DNA of 64,000 nucleotides from Saccharina japonica (GCA_008828725.1 MEHQ01004022.1:689207-753206); one strand, 5' to 3'. Shown: positions 46,185-56,473, counted from the stretch's first letter. Program-made: numbers and translations. The notes: generated by a model not told the origin, from the letters alone.

Positions 46185-47060
46185 CCCCCCCCGGCATGCA
46201 GCTCACCCTTCATGCGACTCGCCCAACACCTCACGGCGCTTCGCGCTTCGCGTGCTAGCAATGTCTGCCTGGTCGGTGAAAACCCGACATGCTCCGTCCC
46301 GGCATTGTAGGGGATGCGAGGGCCTATGGTCATACGACTACGGCCATGCATGAAAATGAAGTATCCCCCCCCCCGACGCGGATGCCGCCGCTCACGGCGT
46401 GGAAACGGCACCGCCACTGGCGCTATAGCTGATTGACTGTGGCTCGAGAATAGAGCCAGCGCCACCTGGAAGATGATAAGAGCCCTTCCCCGGATCGGAA
46501 GTCCCTCCATACATCTACAACTCCAACAACCCGGGGACGACCTCCCCGGCCCCCTCGTCAAAACAAATCTACCAGGAAAACTCGGAGACGCGGCGGTCGA
46601 AATCAGCGACCAAGCGCAAGGCCACGCCTCCCTCCCCCCGCCCCTCCCCGCCACCCCCCCTAACCCTCCGCCCGCTCCGTCTCAAAAGAGATGCGCTGCC
46701 CATTGCCAAATGCCAAGGCCAAGCCCAACAAATGAGTACCCCCCCCCCGCCCCTCCGCTTCTTGAAAGGGATATGCACGGCCAATTGGTCAAATGACTAG
46801 GCCAAGAAACAAATGAGCACGACCCCCCCCCCCCCTGCCCATCTTCGAAAGGGTGCGCGCGCGGCAATGCGTCAACGTAGACCTTAGCGTAAGCAAACAA
46901 AAGAGCTACCCCCCCTCCGAGGTCCATGGTCATAGAGTGATGGCCATGCATGACGATACACCCTCCAGGCAAGGAACGGGGCCCCGTCTCGAAAGCGAGT
47001 GCGTGCCGTCAATAGTCAAATGACCAAGGCAAGGAGTCAAAAGGCCCAGGCCAGGAAACA
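46185..47060. repeat. cluster of oligo-C units with partial exon copy
   Basis: Cores ending in C runs lie at 46185-46375 (long form), 46685-46750, 46760-46835, 46850-46915 and 46970-47090. 46572-46625 is a copy (about four fifths identical) of the 3' end of exon 47111-47265, in the same orientation, with a GTAGAT in place of its donor. On the minus strand 46403-46465 could be a small exon (GAGSILEPQSISYSASGG, GTGAGC donor), but its phase does not fit neighbours. Confidence 0.6.
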
Positions 47061-47110
47061 AATGGGTCCCCCCCCCTCCCCCCCCCCCCCAACCTCGCCT
47101 CCCCACTCAC

Positions 47111-47265
47111 CGGGAAGACTTGGAGAAGCGGCGGCCGAAGTCAACGACCAAGCGGAAAGCCTTCTTGTGCACGCCGTAGTCTATCTCGTCGCCCGGCTCG
47201 TCTCCGAGCTCCTCGTTTCGCCGCACCATAGACACGTTCGCGCAAGCCCTCACGGCCGCTGCCAC
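47111..47265 (-). CDS. exon of the polyQ gene (VHKKAFRLVVDFG exon)
   Basis: Enters in phase 0 after CGGTAG and leaves in phase 2 at GTGAGT. It encodes VAAAVRACANVSMVRRNEEL, GDEPGDEIDYG and VHKKAFRLVVDFGRRFSKSS. It joins in frame to 47750-47850. The peptide looks folded and conserved rather than low-complexity, but I do not recognise the family. Its 3' end is copied at 46572-46625. Confidence 0.65.
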
Positions 47266-47499
47266 CTACCGGGATGTGTTGACCAATGAAACATGAGACT
47301 ATGTGTGTGTTGACCAATGAAGCATCTCGACGCATACGTGTATTCGTCGAATGAATGAGCATCTTCGAATAAGTAATACGCTCTACTGGTGAGTGTTGAC
47401 CAATCAAACACCCCGAACTAAACACCAGCAATTAATCTATGAACGAGCATCGATTAAGCCGTAAGACGTACGTACTGAGGTAGGTGTGTGTGCTGATCA

Positions 47500-47735
47500 G
47501 CCTCGTAAAAAATCCTACACATGATCCAGATCAGTCGAAATGATCTGTGATCTGTATAGTGATCTGATCCATACAGTGAGCTGATCTGTACAGTGTCTTG
47601 ATATGTAAAGTGCCCTGATCTGTACGTAGTGACCTGATATGTACAGTGACCTGATGTGTACAGTGACGTCATCGTTACAGTGATCTGATCTGTACAGAGA
47701 CCTGATCTGTACAGTGACCTGATCTGTCCGATGTG
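47500..47735. repeat. GATCTGTACAGTGACCT satellite
   Basis: Units of about 20 bases (CTGATCTGTACAGTGAC) end at GATCTGTCCGATGTGTTAG, the GATC-element edge motif, 14 bases from the donor of exon 47750-47850. Confidence 0.8.
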
Positions 47736-47749
47736 TTAGGGCTACTAAC

Positions 47750-47850
47750 CTGTCGACGCGTCCAGATTTCGCCCGTTTTCCGCAGCGTTTCCCTTAAGCT
47801 GGATCGGAACGCGGGTGATGCCAGCGTCAACAGAGCTTCATCAGGGCAGC
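47750..47850 (-). CDS. exon of the polyQ gene (CPDEALLTLA exon)
   Basis: Enters in phase 1 after GCTACAG and leaves in phase 0 at GTTAGT. It encodes CPDEALLTLASPAFRSSLRE and TLRKTGEIWTRRQ. Its phase exactly completes the split codon of 48239-49541 and leads in frame into 47111-47265. An amphipathic helical peptide of unknown family. Confidence 0.7.
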
Positions 47851-48238
47851 CTGTAGCAGCAAACGACAGACAGACAAAATTCTTATAAACCATTCTTGTT
47901 CGTGAAAAAAAAAAATGTGCTTGTTGGTGGTGGGGGTTTGTGGTGCGTCGGAACTTGTGCGAGGACAGCCTTAAGAGAGCTTGCGTAGCCTTTTGCACCA
48001 ACAAGAAACAGGTCGAACACGCTAGCGATTTAGTTATTCCGTACAAAAAAAAACAGGGTACCTTACCGTTTATTGGACACTATGGTTGATGCATACCAAT
48101 ACAACTAACTATGATCCTCTACCAACACCACCAACACCAATAGCAACAACACCAACCCTAACAAAAACACCAACGCCACTACCACCTACACCAATACCAC
48201 CACCACCACCACCAATAACAACAACACGCATCACTCAC
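47851..48238. other. intron with ACC/ACA repeats
   Basis: 48110-48230 is an ACCACCA/ACAACACC microsatellite ending at the donor of the polyQ exon. The rest shows nothing. Confidence 0.5.
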
Positions 48239-49541
48239 CCCCAGCCTCGACCAAGGCATTCATGGCATCCTCCTCGGCACCCCGCTTCACCACGCGCCAC
48301 CTCTCCACGGACAGCGGGGCCGCCCCTTCGGAAGGGTTAACAATCCACACAAGCGACTGATCTTCCTCCGTCGACGGAAACACCGCCGCAGCCGCCGCAG
48401 ACATCCTATCCCGTGCCCCTCTTCCATCCCCAGCCACCACCGCGGCTGCTGGAGCTACAGCCGCGGTAGCCGGTGGTGGCGGCGGGGGCGGTAGGAGAGC
48501 GGCAGACCTTGTCAAGGGGACAGCTTCTGATGAAATGGTGTGTTCGGGGTTTCGTGGAGATGTTGCATCGGGGGCGCCGGCCCACCGCGAGCCGTCCGGA
48601 GCCATCTGTGGCACGCCGGGGTCGCCGGAGAGGCCCTGCTGGTAGAGCCGTTGCTGGTACAGCTGCTGCTGCTGCTGCTCCAGCAGGATCCGCTGCTGGT
48701 GCTGCTGGTGGTGCTGTTGCTGGTGGTGCTGGTGGAACAGCTGCTGCTGCTGGTGCTGGTGCTGCAGCAGCAGCTGCTGCTCCTGCTCCTGCTGCTGTTG
48801 CTGGTGCTGCAGCAGCTGCTGCTGCGACTGCGGCTGCTCCTGCAGCTGTTGCCGATGCCGCTGATGTTGCTGCTGCAACAGCAGCAGCTGCTGTTGTTGC
48901 TGTTGCAGCAGCTGCTGCTGCCGGAGCCGGAAAAGCCGCTGCTCCACGAGCCATTGCGGCTGCTGCTGCTGCATCGCCGTCGCCCATTGCGTCGGGGAGA
49001 GGGGCGAAAAGTCACCCGCGGCCCTGAACGGCACCGCTGCCTGCGGCGCCGCCGCCGCCCCTACCACCCCCGCCCCAGCCTGGGGCGCTGCCGCCGCAAC
49101 CCCAACCCTGGCCCCAGCCGTCGTGAACTCCTCAAGCCTCTGCACCTCACCACCACTAACAACACCGCCACCACCGCCACCAGCGCCAGGGGTCTTCAAC
49201 TTCTCCCCTCTCCCTTCCGCCGTCGTTGCGTGTCCATGGGGGGTCTCCGCGACCAACCCCCAACGCAGCACCGACCGCGTTGTTCTGCTGCTAATGCTGC
49301 CCGGGTCAGAGGAGGAGCCCTCGCCAACACCACCACCACTGCCACCCTTTGGTCGTACGTTATCACGATCGCTACCATCTCCCCATCTACCATCCCCCCG
49401 AGGGCGAATATAGACGAGGGTGCCGGTTAGGATCGGGGCTAGGGCGTTAGCCTTTCTCAGGTAATCGCGGAGGATGTCGGGATCCAAAGGGGAGGAAGCC
49501 GTAGGCCAGATGCGTTGCTTGGATAAAGCTTGCTCGGCGGC
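48239..49541 (-). CDS. large polyQ exon of a nuclear-type protein
   Basis: The exon runs from a CTCCAG acceptor (phase 0) to GGGG-GTGAGT (phase 1), 434 codons. It opens with a folded-looking part, AAEQALSKQRIWPTASSPLD, ILRDYLRKANALAPILTGTL and VYIRPRGDG. Next come Gly/Ser- and Ala-rich linkers, a Gln-rich region of about 150 residues with His and Leu, and a closing part with DQSLVWIVNPSEGAAPLSVE and RWRVVKRGAEEDAMNALVEA. The Gln region is typical of transcription co-regulators. It joins in phase to 47750-47850. Exon 53847-53973 leaves in phase 1, so a linking exon of phase 1 to 0 would be needed to join this to the BAH gene. Plus-strand Leu- and Ala-rich frames here are shadows. Confidence 0.75.
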
Positions 49542-50075
49542 CTGGAGACAGTGCATGGGAGGGGGGGAGGGCGGGCGGGAGGGAGGAAGGGAGGGAGGGA
49601 GGGAGGGAGTCGTAGAGGGAAGGAGGCAGTTAGTACAGAGGACGAGGGAGTTGTATAGGGAAGGACGGGAGGAAACGGGGGGGAGGGGGGGGGGGGTCAG
49701 ACGAGAATAACGGCGGATCATCCAACCTATCCAGAGTGGTAAAATAAGGGGCATATTGAGGGGGGTTGTACAGGCAAGGAGGGAGGGAGGGAGATGGGGG
49801 TGGGGTCTGTTTAGAACAGATTAACGGCGGAACATCAAAGCCACCCAAAGTAGTCAAAAAGGGGAATATGGAGGGGGGGGTGTATAGGGAAGAAGGGAGG
49901 GACATGGGGGGGGGGTCTCTTCAGAACAGATCAACGGCGGAACATCGAAGCTATCCAAAGTGGTCAAAAAGGGGCATATTTTCGGTCAAAGGGGGGGAAA
50001 TTATGTAGTCATAATACATAAAACATAGTAGAATAGCGGGGCATACCCCCCCGCGTTGTAGTCACAAGGGGGGTT
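49542..50075. repeat. GGGA tract and AAAGGGG repeat
   Basis: 49555-49700 is GGGAGGGA microsatellite, a pyrimidine tract on the minus strand that leads into the exon acceptor. 49730-50075 has three units of roughly 100 bases with ACGGCGGAACATCAAAGC and GTCAAAAAGGGG. Confidence 0.65.
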
Positions 50076-50693
50076 TTTATGCACCATCCTGCGTCACGAT
50101 GCCGTCAGCCCCAACAACGTGGCCGAAACAAAAAAAGGTGTGCGTGCTCTGCATGGGCTGTGGGCGTCTTGCCCGCGCGTCATCACTGAATTTGAGGCAA
50201 GTTGGGGCACGCGCGAGCATCTCCCGGAGACGTGTTTTCCCTATCCCCCCGTTTGGCTGAATAAGGCGGAGGTATTTGAAATGGTTCCAAATATAAATAT
50301 ATATATATACAAGAGGGGACTCCGCCGTCGGCCCACGCCGCCGACGAAGCTACCGAAGGAGGACGAAACTTCACAACACGCAAACGAAACTTCAGTGCTG
50401 GCAAAAAGGAAATAACACAGCAGTAGTGGATCTTGACAAAAACTGCATTATGACATGTACAGCGGGCGGCGGACGTGAGAGAGGTATAGGGCAAAAAAGG
50501 GAAATACATGGTCGCGGTTAGCCGATTCGACCCTCGGACGCCTGAGAGCGATATGTGACGAAACGACACAAGATAATCGTATTAATAGACCCCCTCGGAC
50601 GCCTGACAGCGATTTGTGACGAAACGGCACCAGTTAATCATATTAATAGATATAAAACAGGAACAACTACACGAAAACAAAGTGTGGAACAAC
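50076..50693. other. unassigned sequence
   Basis: Frames are open on both strands around 50080-50250, with no consistent splice set. 50520-50570 and 50582-50640 are two copies of CCCTCGGACGCCTGACAGCG. TATTAATAGA occurs twice. Confidence 0.4.
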
Positions 50694-50787
50694 TACTACT
50701 CTGTCCCGAAATATAAGGACCGTTTGAATATCAATATTTAATATTTACCAGGTAATACAAACCGCCCTTAGCTTTCGGGACAGTGGA
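50694..50787. mobile_element. Stowaway-like MITE
   Basis: The left end TACTACTCTGTCCCGAAATA leads into TAAGGACCGTTTG. The right end read inward is CCACTGTCCCGAAAGCTAAG. A TACCAGGTA palindrome lies in the loop. Confidence 0.6.
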
Positions 50788-50989
50788 ATCTAATGAGCAT
50801 AAAAACAAGAATCACACTCAGCGCCGTCGTGCATCAGCCGCCACTCACTTTTCGCTCAAGTGCTGGTGGCGTCACTGCGTGATCGGGCCCCGTCCATGCC
50901 TCCACATGCACGTCGAACTCAGGTCCCACCTGCCGCAGCGCAGTATTAGAAGCGTTTACTAATAGCACAAAACATGAAGCAAAACATGC

Positions 50990-52015
50990 TACATGCTACC
51001 AAATATAGAACTTGAGCTAAACTTGACGCACCGCATAATCTAACACCGCAGTATCTAGTTGCACCGCATTATCCTATTTCACCGCATTGTCTAGTTGCAC
51101 CGCATTTCCTAATAATACCGCATTTTCTAATTACACCGCATTTCTAAATACACCGCATGTATACCGTTACATGGCAAAATAAAACTGTGGTCGCTCTTCA
51201 CTCTCCCGCCTGATTGCACCGCATGAGCAACAACTGTTCGAGCCCCTCGTTCGCCAGCGACGAAGACATGAGGCAGGGAGATGACGGCATTACCCCGTTC
51301 GCGTGGCGTCTATCTAATTACACCGCATTGTATAACTACATCGCATGCGTATAATATCGTTACATGGCATCATAAAACTATGGTCGCTACCCGATTGCAC
51401 CGCATGAGCAAATAACTATTCGCCCCCCCCCTCCTTCGACGAAGTAATGAGGCAGAAATATTACCATACCCCGTTCGCGTGGCGCCTATCTAATTACACC
51501 GCATAGTACAATTACGCCGCAGTGTCTAATTGCACATGGCTTGCTAAAACTATGGCCGCTCGTCGCTCTCTCTTGCCCGCTTGCACCGCATGAGCAAGAA
51601 CTGTTCGGGCCCCTCGTCCTCCAGCGACGAAGACATAGGCGGGGAGATGACGGCGTTACCCCGTTTGCGTGGCGCCTATCTAATTACACCGCATATTACA
51701 ATTACGCCGCAGTGTCTAATCACACCGCATGCACATAATATCGTTGCATGGCTTTAACTAAAACTGTGGCCGCTCTTCGCTTTCTCTCGCCCGCTTGCAC
51801 CGCATGAGCAAAAACTGTTCGGGCCCCTCGTCCCCCAGCGACGAAGACATAGGCAGGGAGATGACGGCGTTACCCCGTTCGCGTGGCGCCTATCTAATTA
51901 CACCGCATAGTACAATTACGCCGCAGTGTCTAATCACACCATGCACATAATATCGTTGCATGGCTTCTACTAAAACTGTGGCCGCTCTTCGCTCTCTCTC
52001 ACCCGATTGCACCGC
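50990..52015. repeat. four degenerate copies of an exon-like unit
   Basis: Units of 180-215 bases start with CACCGCATGAGCAA at 51216, 51397, 51583 and 51797. Each repeats the opening of the reading frame at 52016 and continues into CTATCTAATTACACCGCAT. Small length changes break the frame in most. CACCGCATT repeats precede the first unit. Confidence 0.8.
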
Positions 52016-52168
52016 ATGAGCAAGAACTGTTCGGGCCCCTCGTCCTCCAGCGACGAAGACATGAGGCAGGGAGATGACGGTGTTACCCCGTTCGTGTGGC
52101 GCCTAGCAGGTGACTGGCCTTTCTTATGCGAATTCTTTCGATCTGTGGAAGGACCAAAAACGAGATAA
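52016..52168 (+). CDS. short coding-like exon, last and best copy of five
   Basis: Fifty codons read MSKNCSGPSSSSDEDMRQGD, DGVTPFVWRLAGDWP and FLCEFFRSVEGPKTR before TAA. The Ser/Asp-Glu patch looks like a kinase-type acidic motif. A possible donor (CTAGCAG-GTGACT) inside it would make it a first exon instead. Only this copy continues past WRL into new sequence. Family unknown. Confidence 0.35.
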   Translation: MSKNCSGPSSSSDEDMRQGDDGVTPFVWRLAGDWPFLCEFFRSVEGPKTR

Positions 52169-52293
52169 CAAACACAATATTGGCGGGGGGGTACTCATTT
52201 GTTGCTTGCGTTAGTCATTTGACCATTGACCACGCCTCCTTTCGAGACGGAGTGGGGGCACATGATAATCAACTCTTTCGGAATCCATGTATG
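52169..52293. repeat. oligo-C unit
   Basis: Minus-oriented core: GGGGGGGTACTCATTTGTTG through CCTTTCGAGACGGAG. It lies between the fivefold repeat and a MITE. Confidence 0.65.
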
Positions 52294-52377
52294 TACCACT
52301 CTGTCCGGGACTATAAGGACCGTTTGGGTGTTCATATGCAGATTCAAACGGTCCTTATATTGCCGGATAGAACGGTA
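52294..52377. mobile_element. Stowaway-like MITE
   Basis: An 84-bp hairpin: TACCACTCTGTCCGGGACTA on the left and TACCGTTCTATCCGGCAATA read inward from the right, both leading into TAAGGACCGTTTG. Confidence 0.7.
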
Positions 52378-52474
52378 TAAATATATGTACGATATTGTTG
52401 GTGGTCTCGTGTGAGAGCTCCTCGGCTTTTCTTAGACGTAGATTTGAGCCTTTTTCGCGATATCTCGCGCTGAG

Positions 52475-52577
52475 GTCCACCCGGCGGCACGCAACTCGCT
52501 CATCGTGCTCGACGATCCCTGCTCTGCTTACTCTACAAAGGGCGGCCTCGGCCTTGCCCTACGCGAAGCCCACGGGG
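52475..52577 (+). CDS. coding-like stretch, strand unresolved
   Basis: The plus frame reads VHPAARNSLIVLDDPCSAYS and TKGGLGLALREAHG up to a GTACGT donor. The codon-aligned minus frame reads GKAEAALCRVSRAGIVEHDE and on. Third-position G/C slightly favours plus. Plus acceptors are poor in this frame. The area to 52870 also has open plus frames (ENLSVYVPVGLDIVQG). A gene fragment is likely; its family and strand are not. Confidence 0.25.
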
Positions 52578-53846
52578 GTACGTATGTTTGAGGATGTATT
52601 GCCTATTTGTCACAGGCTCGCCATACGAACGCACGTCGTTTTTTTTTCCTGACAGTCCCGTGCGGGATGATTATCTGTTTTGGACCTTACGAGACCCCAA
52701 AAATATCTACCGCATGCGCTCCTCAGGAGCGTGTCGGGAGAATTTATCGGTTTACGTGCCCGTCGGCCTGGATATAGTACAGGGCAGGGCCTCGCGTGCG
52801 TGAACATGCGGGCGGTGGGCGCTGCAGCAACGTTTACCAAGAATATGGTGATGGAGAGCGCACATACAAAACACACACGCTCTTTTTTTTTTACACGCAG
52901 CTACATGCATAATCAAAGATGCCGTTTTTTTATGTCAACGACGAACCCGGATTTTTATAAGACCACGTAATACTACTACTGTACTGCTGATATACACGTA
53001 CGTACGTACGTACGTACGTACGGACGTATGATACAGTAGTACCAGCACCACAGCACCACAGCAGAAACAGACCTGTGTACCATTGGTTCATACGTGCGTG
53101 GTACACCAGTGTGATACTATGATACTATTAATACTGGTGTTCGTTGTTTCTGTTACGTATGCGAGCGATGGACACTCCAACTTTCCCAATAAAATTACGG
53201 TGATGGTCGAGAACTTGCTTTCTTTCGAAAAAAGTGGTTCCGAATTCATTACCGGTATACTTATACTCGTACTCGTATTGCATTTATAGTTGTCCCGTGG
53301 TCTACATGCAAGATCCAAGATTTATACTTTTATGCTCGATGCTGGATTTTACGAACTACTTACCACTGATACACGTACGGATTTGTATACGTACGTACGT
53401 ATCATAATACCTCAGTACCACAGAGTGATACTTACAAGGAATAAGAAATTCGGGAGCCGTTATATTGAAGTTAGTATAAAACGCATCCTCTCCTCTCATG
53501 TAAATAAGAAACCTAGCCTCCGTGTGTGAGTGTTTCTCATTAGGTGTCCTGTACTACTGCTGTACACCCCTTGGCAGTACCGAGTCGCCTTGTTCGCCCT
53601 AAGCTTAGCTATTAATCTACCTCAGTAGACTACTCCTCGCCGTTATGGGCATTGCGCGTAGCCGCAGGCGGGCGTCAGCCCGCCACGGCGAAGCCCCCCT
53701 TGTACCGACAACAAAAAACAAACGACGAGCGCGATCGTAGACCGGGCAACTATCAATAGGAAGAGCGTACAGCAGCAAAAGTGTCACCACGCTGCCTGCA
53801 CGCGCGTACGCTACGGTACTGTATGGTAAAAGAGGCAGAGACCCAC
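52578..53846. other. unassigned sequence
   Basis: It holds a CGTA run at 52997-53025 and TATTAATACTGG near 53124. A 68-codon frame (53083-53289) opens with a hydrophobic, signal-like stretch, but much of that comes from the TACTATTAATACTGG motif. No gene is supported. Confidence 0.4.
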
Positions 53847-53973
53847 CTTCAAACACACCCCCGTCGGGTCGGAGTGGGACGATCGCCTTATGCTTCTGGT
53901 CGTAGCCGCGGCGGCAGAGGTACGTGTTGGGGGGCAGCTTCCCCCCCCGAGGAACTTCTCGAACAGTGTACAC
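53847..53973 (-). CDS. BAH domain exon, third part
   Basis: Enters in phase 0 after GCAACAG and leaves in phase 1 at GTGGGT. It encodes VYTVREVPRGGKLPPNTYLC and RRGYDQKHKAIVPLRPDGGV. It follows NGK of the previous exon and matches the end of a BAH fold, in which GK(C/V).V is followed by an acidic or flexible linker and then FFCR..YD...K.F.P. The zinc-knuckle look of TYLCRRGYDQKH is superficial, as there is only one Cys. Confidence 0.75.
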
Positions 53974-54589
53974 CTGTTGCAACCACCGTCATAGCACCAG
54001 CCGCGGCAGCAAAGCAGCAGCAATACCAGCAACAGCAGCAACAGCAATAGCAGCAGGGGCGGCGGCAGCAGCGGCGACATCAGCAACATCAGCAGCAGCA
54101 GCAACAACAAAAGCAACAACAAAAACAACAATAAAAGCAGAGGCAGGGCAGCGGCGGGGCAACACCAGCAATAGCAGCAGCGGCAGCAAAAAACGGCAGC
54201 AACAGCAGCAACAGCAACAGAAGCAGCAGCAACAGCAACAGCGTCAACCGAAAGCACAACAACAACAACAACAACAACAGAAGCAACAGCATCAGCACCG
54301 GCAAAAAATCGACGACGTGTTAGGTAAAACCTCCACGTATGGGTGCGGTGAGCGGAGGGCGAGCGATGACGAGGGCATATGTTTGGCATGTACGTGTATG
54401 GCATCGCTGACCGGGAAAGGAGCGCTAACCCCAGATGCCCCATCATCATCCTCCCCCTTCTCCAATCTCCTCCCTCCTCCTCCTCCTCCTCCTCCCCTTC
54501 TACCTCCGTGTGGATACGAAATGAATACCCAAATGGTCCTTACATTTCCGGTGAGAGGGGTGTCTCATAACGGCAACTATAGGATCCTG
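53974..54589. repeat. CAG/CAA microsatellite in BAH intron
   Basis: 53995-54300 is interrupted CAG, CAA and GCA repeats; 54460-54500 is CCT repeats. Gln-rich plus frames and Leu-rich minus frames are products of the repeat. A worn Stowaway-like end lies near 54530-54570. Confidence 0.7.
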
Positions 54590-55166
54590 ATGATCTAAAT
54601 CGTGATATGTGCAAGGACTCACCCCCCCATTGCCGCCGTCGAGGGGATATGTTTGCCGGGTTGGACTTGTACGACACTGCTCTTACACAATAATTACCGT
54701 ATAATATAACGACCAACATCGGATATTGTATATATGTATGATAGATGGTCTACGTAGACAGATCATCTAGAGTAGATCGTTATCTGTCCGAACTGTGCAA
54801 ACAACTAACCCGATGCGATAGATGATCTAGATCATGATCTGTGCAAACAACTTACCCTTCCATTGCCGCTGTCGTGGAGGACAAGAATTCCCTGTCCGGC
54901 AAACATAGGATCTACCAGGAACGATGCGATACGTAGATGGCCTAGATAATGATCTGTACCCTTCCCATTGACGCTGCAGAGGGACAGACAGGGTCGAGAA
55001 GGTTTTGGAAATCAAGATTTCCCTATATATATCCGCCAAAATACGTAAACGGTCCTTATACTTCCGGACAGAGCGGTAAGTCATAGCGGGATAGCATACA
55101 GGATCTACGCATGACAGATGATCTGCCGTGTAGATCGTTACAGATACATACGCGCAAACAAATCAC
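54590..55166. repeat. GATC satellite with three partial copies of BAH exon 2
   Basis: Copies of the 3' end of exon 55167-55286 lie near 54627-54655, 54853-54890 and 54955-55030, in the same orientation and decreasing in length. They alternate with GATGATCTAGATCATGATCT satellite. The last copy reaches back to REIL(I)SKTFSTLS. Confidence 0.7.
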
Positions 55167-55286
55167 CTTTCCGTTGACGGTGTCGAGGGGTTGGGTCGAG
55201 AAGGTGTTGGAGAACAATATTTCCCTATCCGCCAGCATCTCAGAATGGTGGGGTGCCACCTCGCTGCGGATGAAGAACCATTGCAC
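55167..55286 (-). CDS. BAH domain exon, middle part
   Basis: Forty codons, phase 0 at both ends, from GCCGCAG to GTGATT. It encodes VQWFFIRSEVAPHHSEMLAD and REILFSNTFSTQPLDTVNGK. The pattern V.WF.R..(E/D), then RE(L/I)F.S...D..P(I/L)D.(I/V).GK is the core signature of BAH domains. BAH domains bind nucleosomes or modified histone tails. It fits between 56474-56581 and 53847-53973 without frame change. Confidence 0.9.
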
Positions 55287-55430
55287 CTGCGGCATGATAC
55301 ACAGCAGCATAGGCCCACGACAATACAAAACCAGAACCCAAAAAAGGACGTCAGGCTCTTACTTTCTGGGGCGCGCTAAGAAATTTGGATCAAGAAAACT
55401 ATGCTCAGCGGCGGGCGCTACACTACATCC

Positions 55431-55512
55431 TATCAATCTGTCCCAAAATATAAGCAACGTTTTATTGACTGTTAATGTATAAAATGTGCTTATATTTAGG
55501 GACAGAGTGGTA
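55431..55512. mobile_element. Stowaway-like MITE
   Basis: The right end read inward is TACCACTCTGTCCCTAAATA. The left end is TATCAATCTGTCCCAAAATA. 82 bp with TA ends. Confidence 0.65.
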
Positions 55513-55648
55513 AATAGTAGCCTAGGCTCAAGATTGTTCAAGGATGGTGTGTCACAACAAGCTTAAGCTTCCAAGTCTTGCCCATATTAGGTGCTTCTTG
55601 TACTGTACAGCAGTAGTGGGGGTTACGTACGTATTAACTACTGTACTA

Positions 55649-55747
55649 CGGGGGACCATAGTAAACAGGACCAAATATTGTCAGTAAACATCGGTAAATA
55701 TATAGGTGTTTGTGTGTACCGTAGGTCCTATTTACTATGGTCCCCCG
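55649..55747. mobile_element. 99-bp MITE with CGGGGGACC ends
   Basis: Inverted ends CGGGGGACCATAGTAAACAG and CGGGGGACCATAGTAAATAG (right end read inward), one mismatch in 24 bases, with TA on both sides. The high match suggests recent movement. Confidence 0.75.
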
Positions 55748-55844
55748 TAATAGTAATATGTTTTTTACCACGACTGTACAGTAATGGGGGTTACGGTCTT
55801 CAATACTATTGTAGTTTTGACCCTTTTTACCCTTAAACTACAGG

Positions 55845-56021
55845 AGTGCCGGTCCCTCATATAGTGCCGGTATACGCCAGCCAACAACACCGGCACTATA
55901 CATAGCGGCAACCGGCACTACTACTCCAAACACTTTCACACTGGTTAATCCCCTCTGTGCCAAGCGATCTCACAGACACTATCGTAGCGGGCAGCCGGCA
56001 CTATATAGGGACCATGGCACT
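55845..56021. mobile_element. 177-bp MITE with AGTGCC(GG)TCCCT ends
   Basis: Left end AGTGCCGGTCCCTCATATAG; right end read inward AGTGCCATGGTCCCTATATA. Internal CCGGCACTA units repeat several times. Confidence 0.55.
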
Positions 56022-56473
56022 ATAGAGAGACTACTACTACTGTACTGCACTGTACTTCAACCCTAAAACTGACTCAAATTCCAAGTGCTCATTGTCCCCA
56101 CAACGGGAATTTCAGCCCCAAAGGGGTTGCGGCTTAACCCTTTTTAAGTACTGCACTCTAATTCCAATACAAACCTAAATGTGACTCTAATTCCGAGTGT
56201 TTTGTCAAGTGCGGTCCGTAACGGGGTTAAGATTGCACCGCCGTTTTTGGCGACAAAAAAAAACTTCCGGCCTCGGACAGATAATCGATTCCTGCTTCCT
56301 CATCTACAGATATGTCAGGGCAGATATATTCCTGGTCTGTACGATCTAAGGTCCGTTCCATCGAATCCAGCGTTTTGTTTTTGGATAAGGGGAAAATAGT
56401 TTTTTTTTCCGTTGCTCAAATTGCCTGCTTTCTCTGCAAAAACTAAAACACAAAACACAAAACACAAACTGAC
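56022..56473. other. BAH intron with a GATC-element edge
   Basis: 56268-56350 starts with GGCCTCGGACAGATAATCGA, the GATC-element terminus, followed by only a short GATC-like body. The rest shows TCTAATTCCAA repeats and no exon. Confidence 0.45.

Noticed and set aside
48473-49430. Plus-strand Leu- and Ala-rich frames
   Set aside because: Antisense of the polyQ exon; CAG repeats read as Leu or Ala in other frames.
51216-52110. Direct repeats resembling a CRISPR array
   Set aside because: Units of 180-215 bases are degenerate and have no short repeat-unique spacer pattern; the DNA is eukaryotic.
53083-53289. Small secreted-protein-like frame (hydrophobic start)
   Set aside because: The hydrophobic part comes largely from the dispersed TACTATTAATACTGG motif and there is no splice or homology support.
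53811-54598. Gln-rich plus frame and Leu/Val-rich minus frame
   Set aside because: Intronic CAG/CAA microsatellite between BAH exons.
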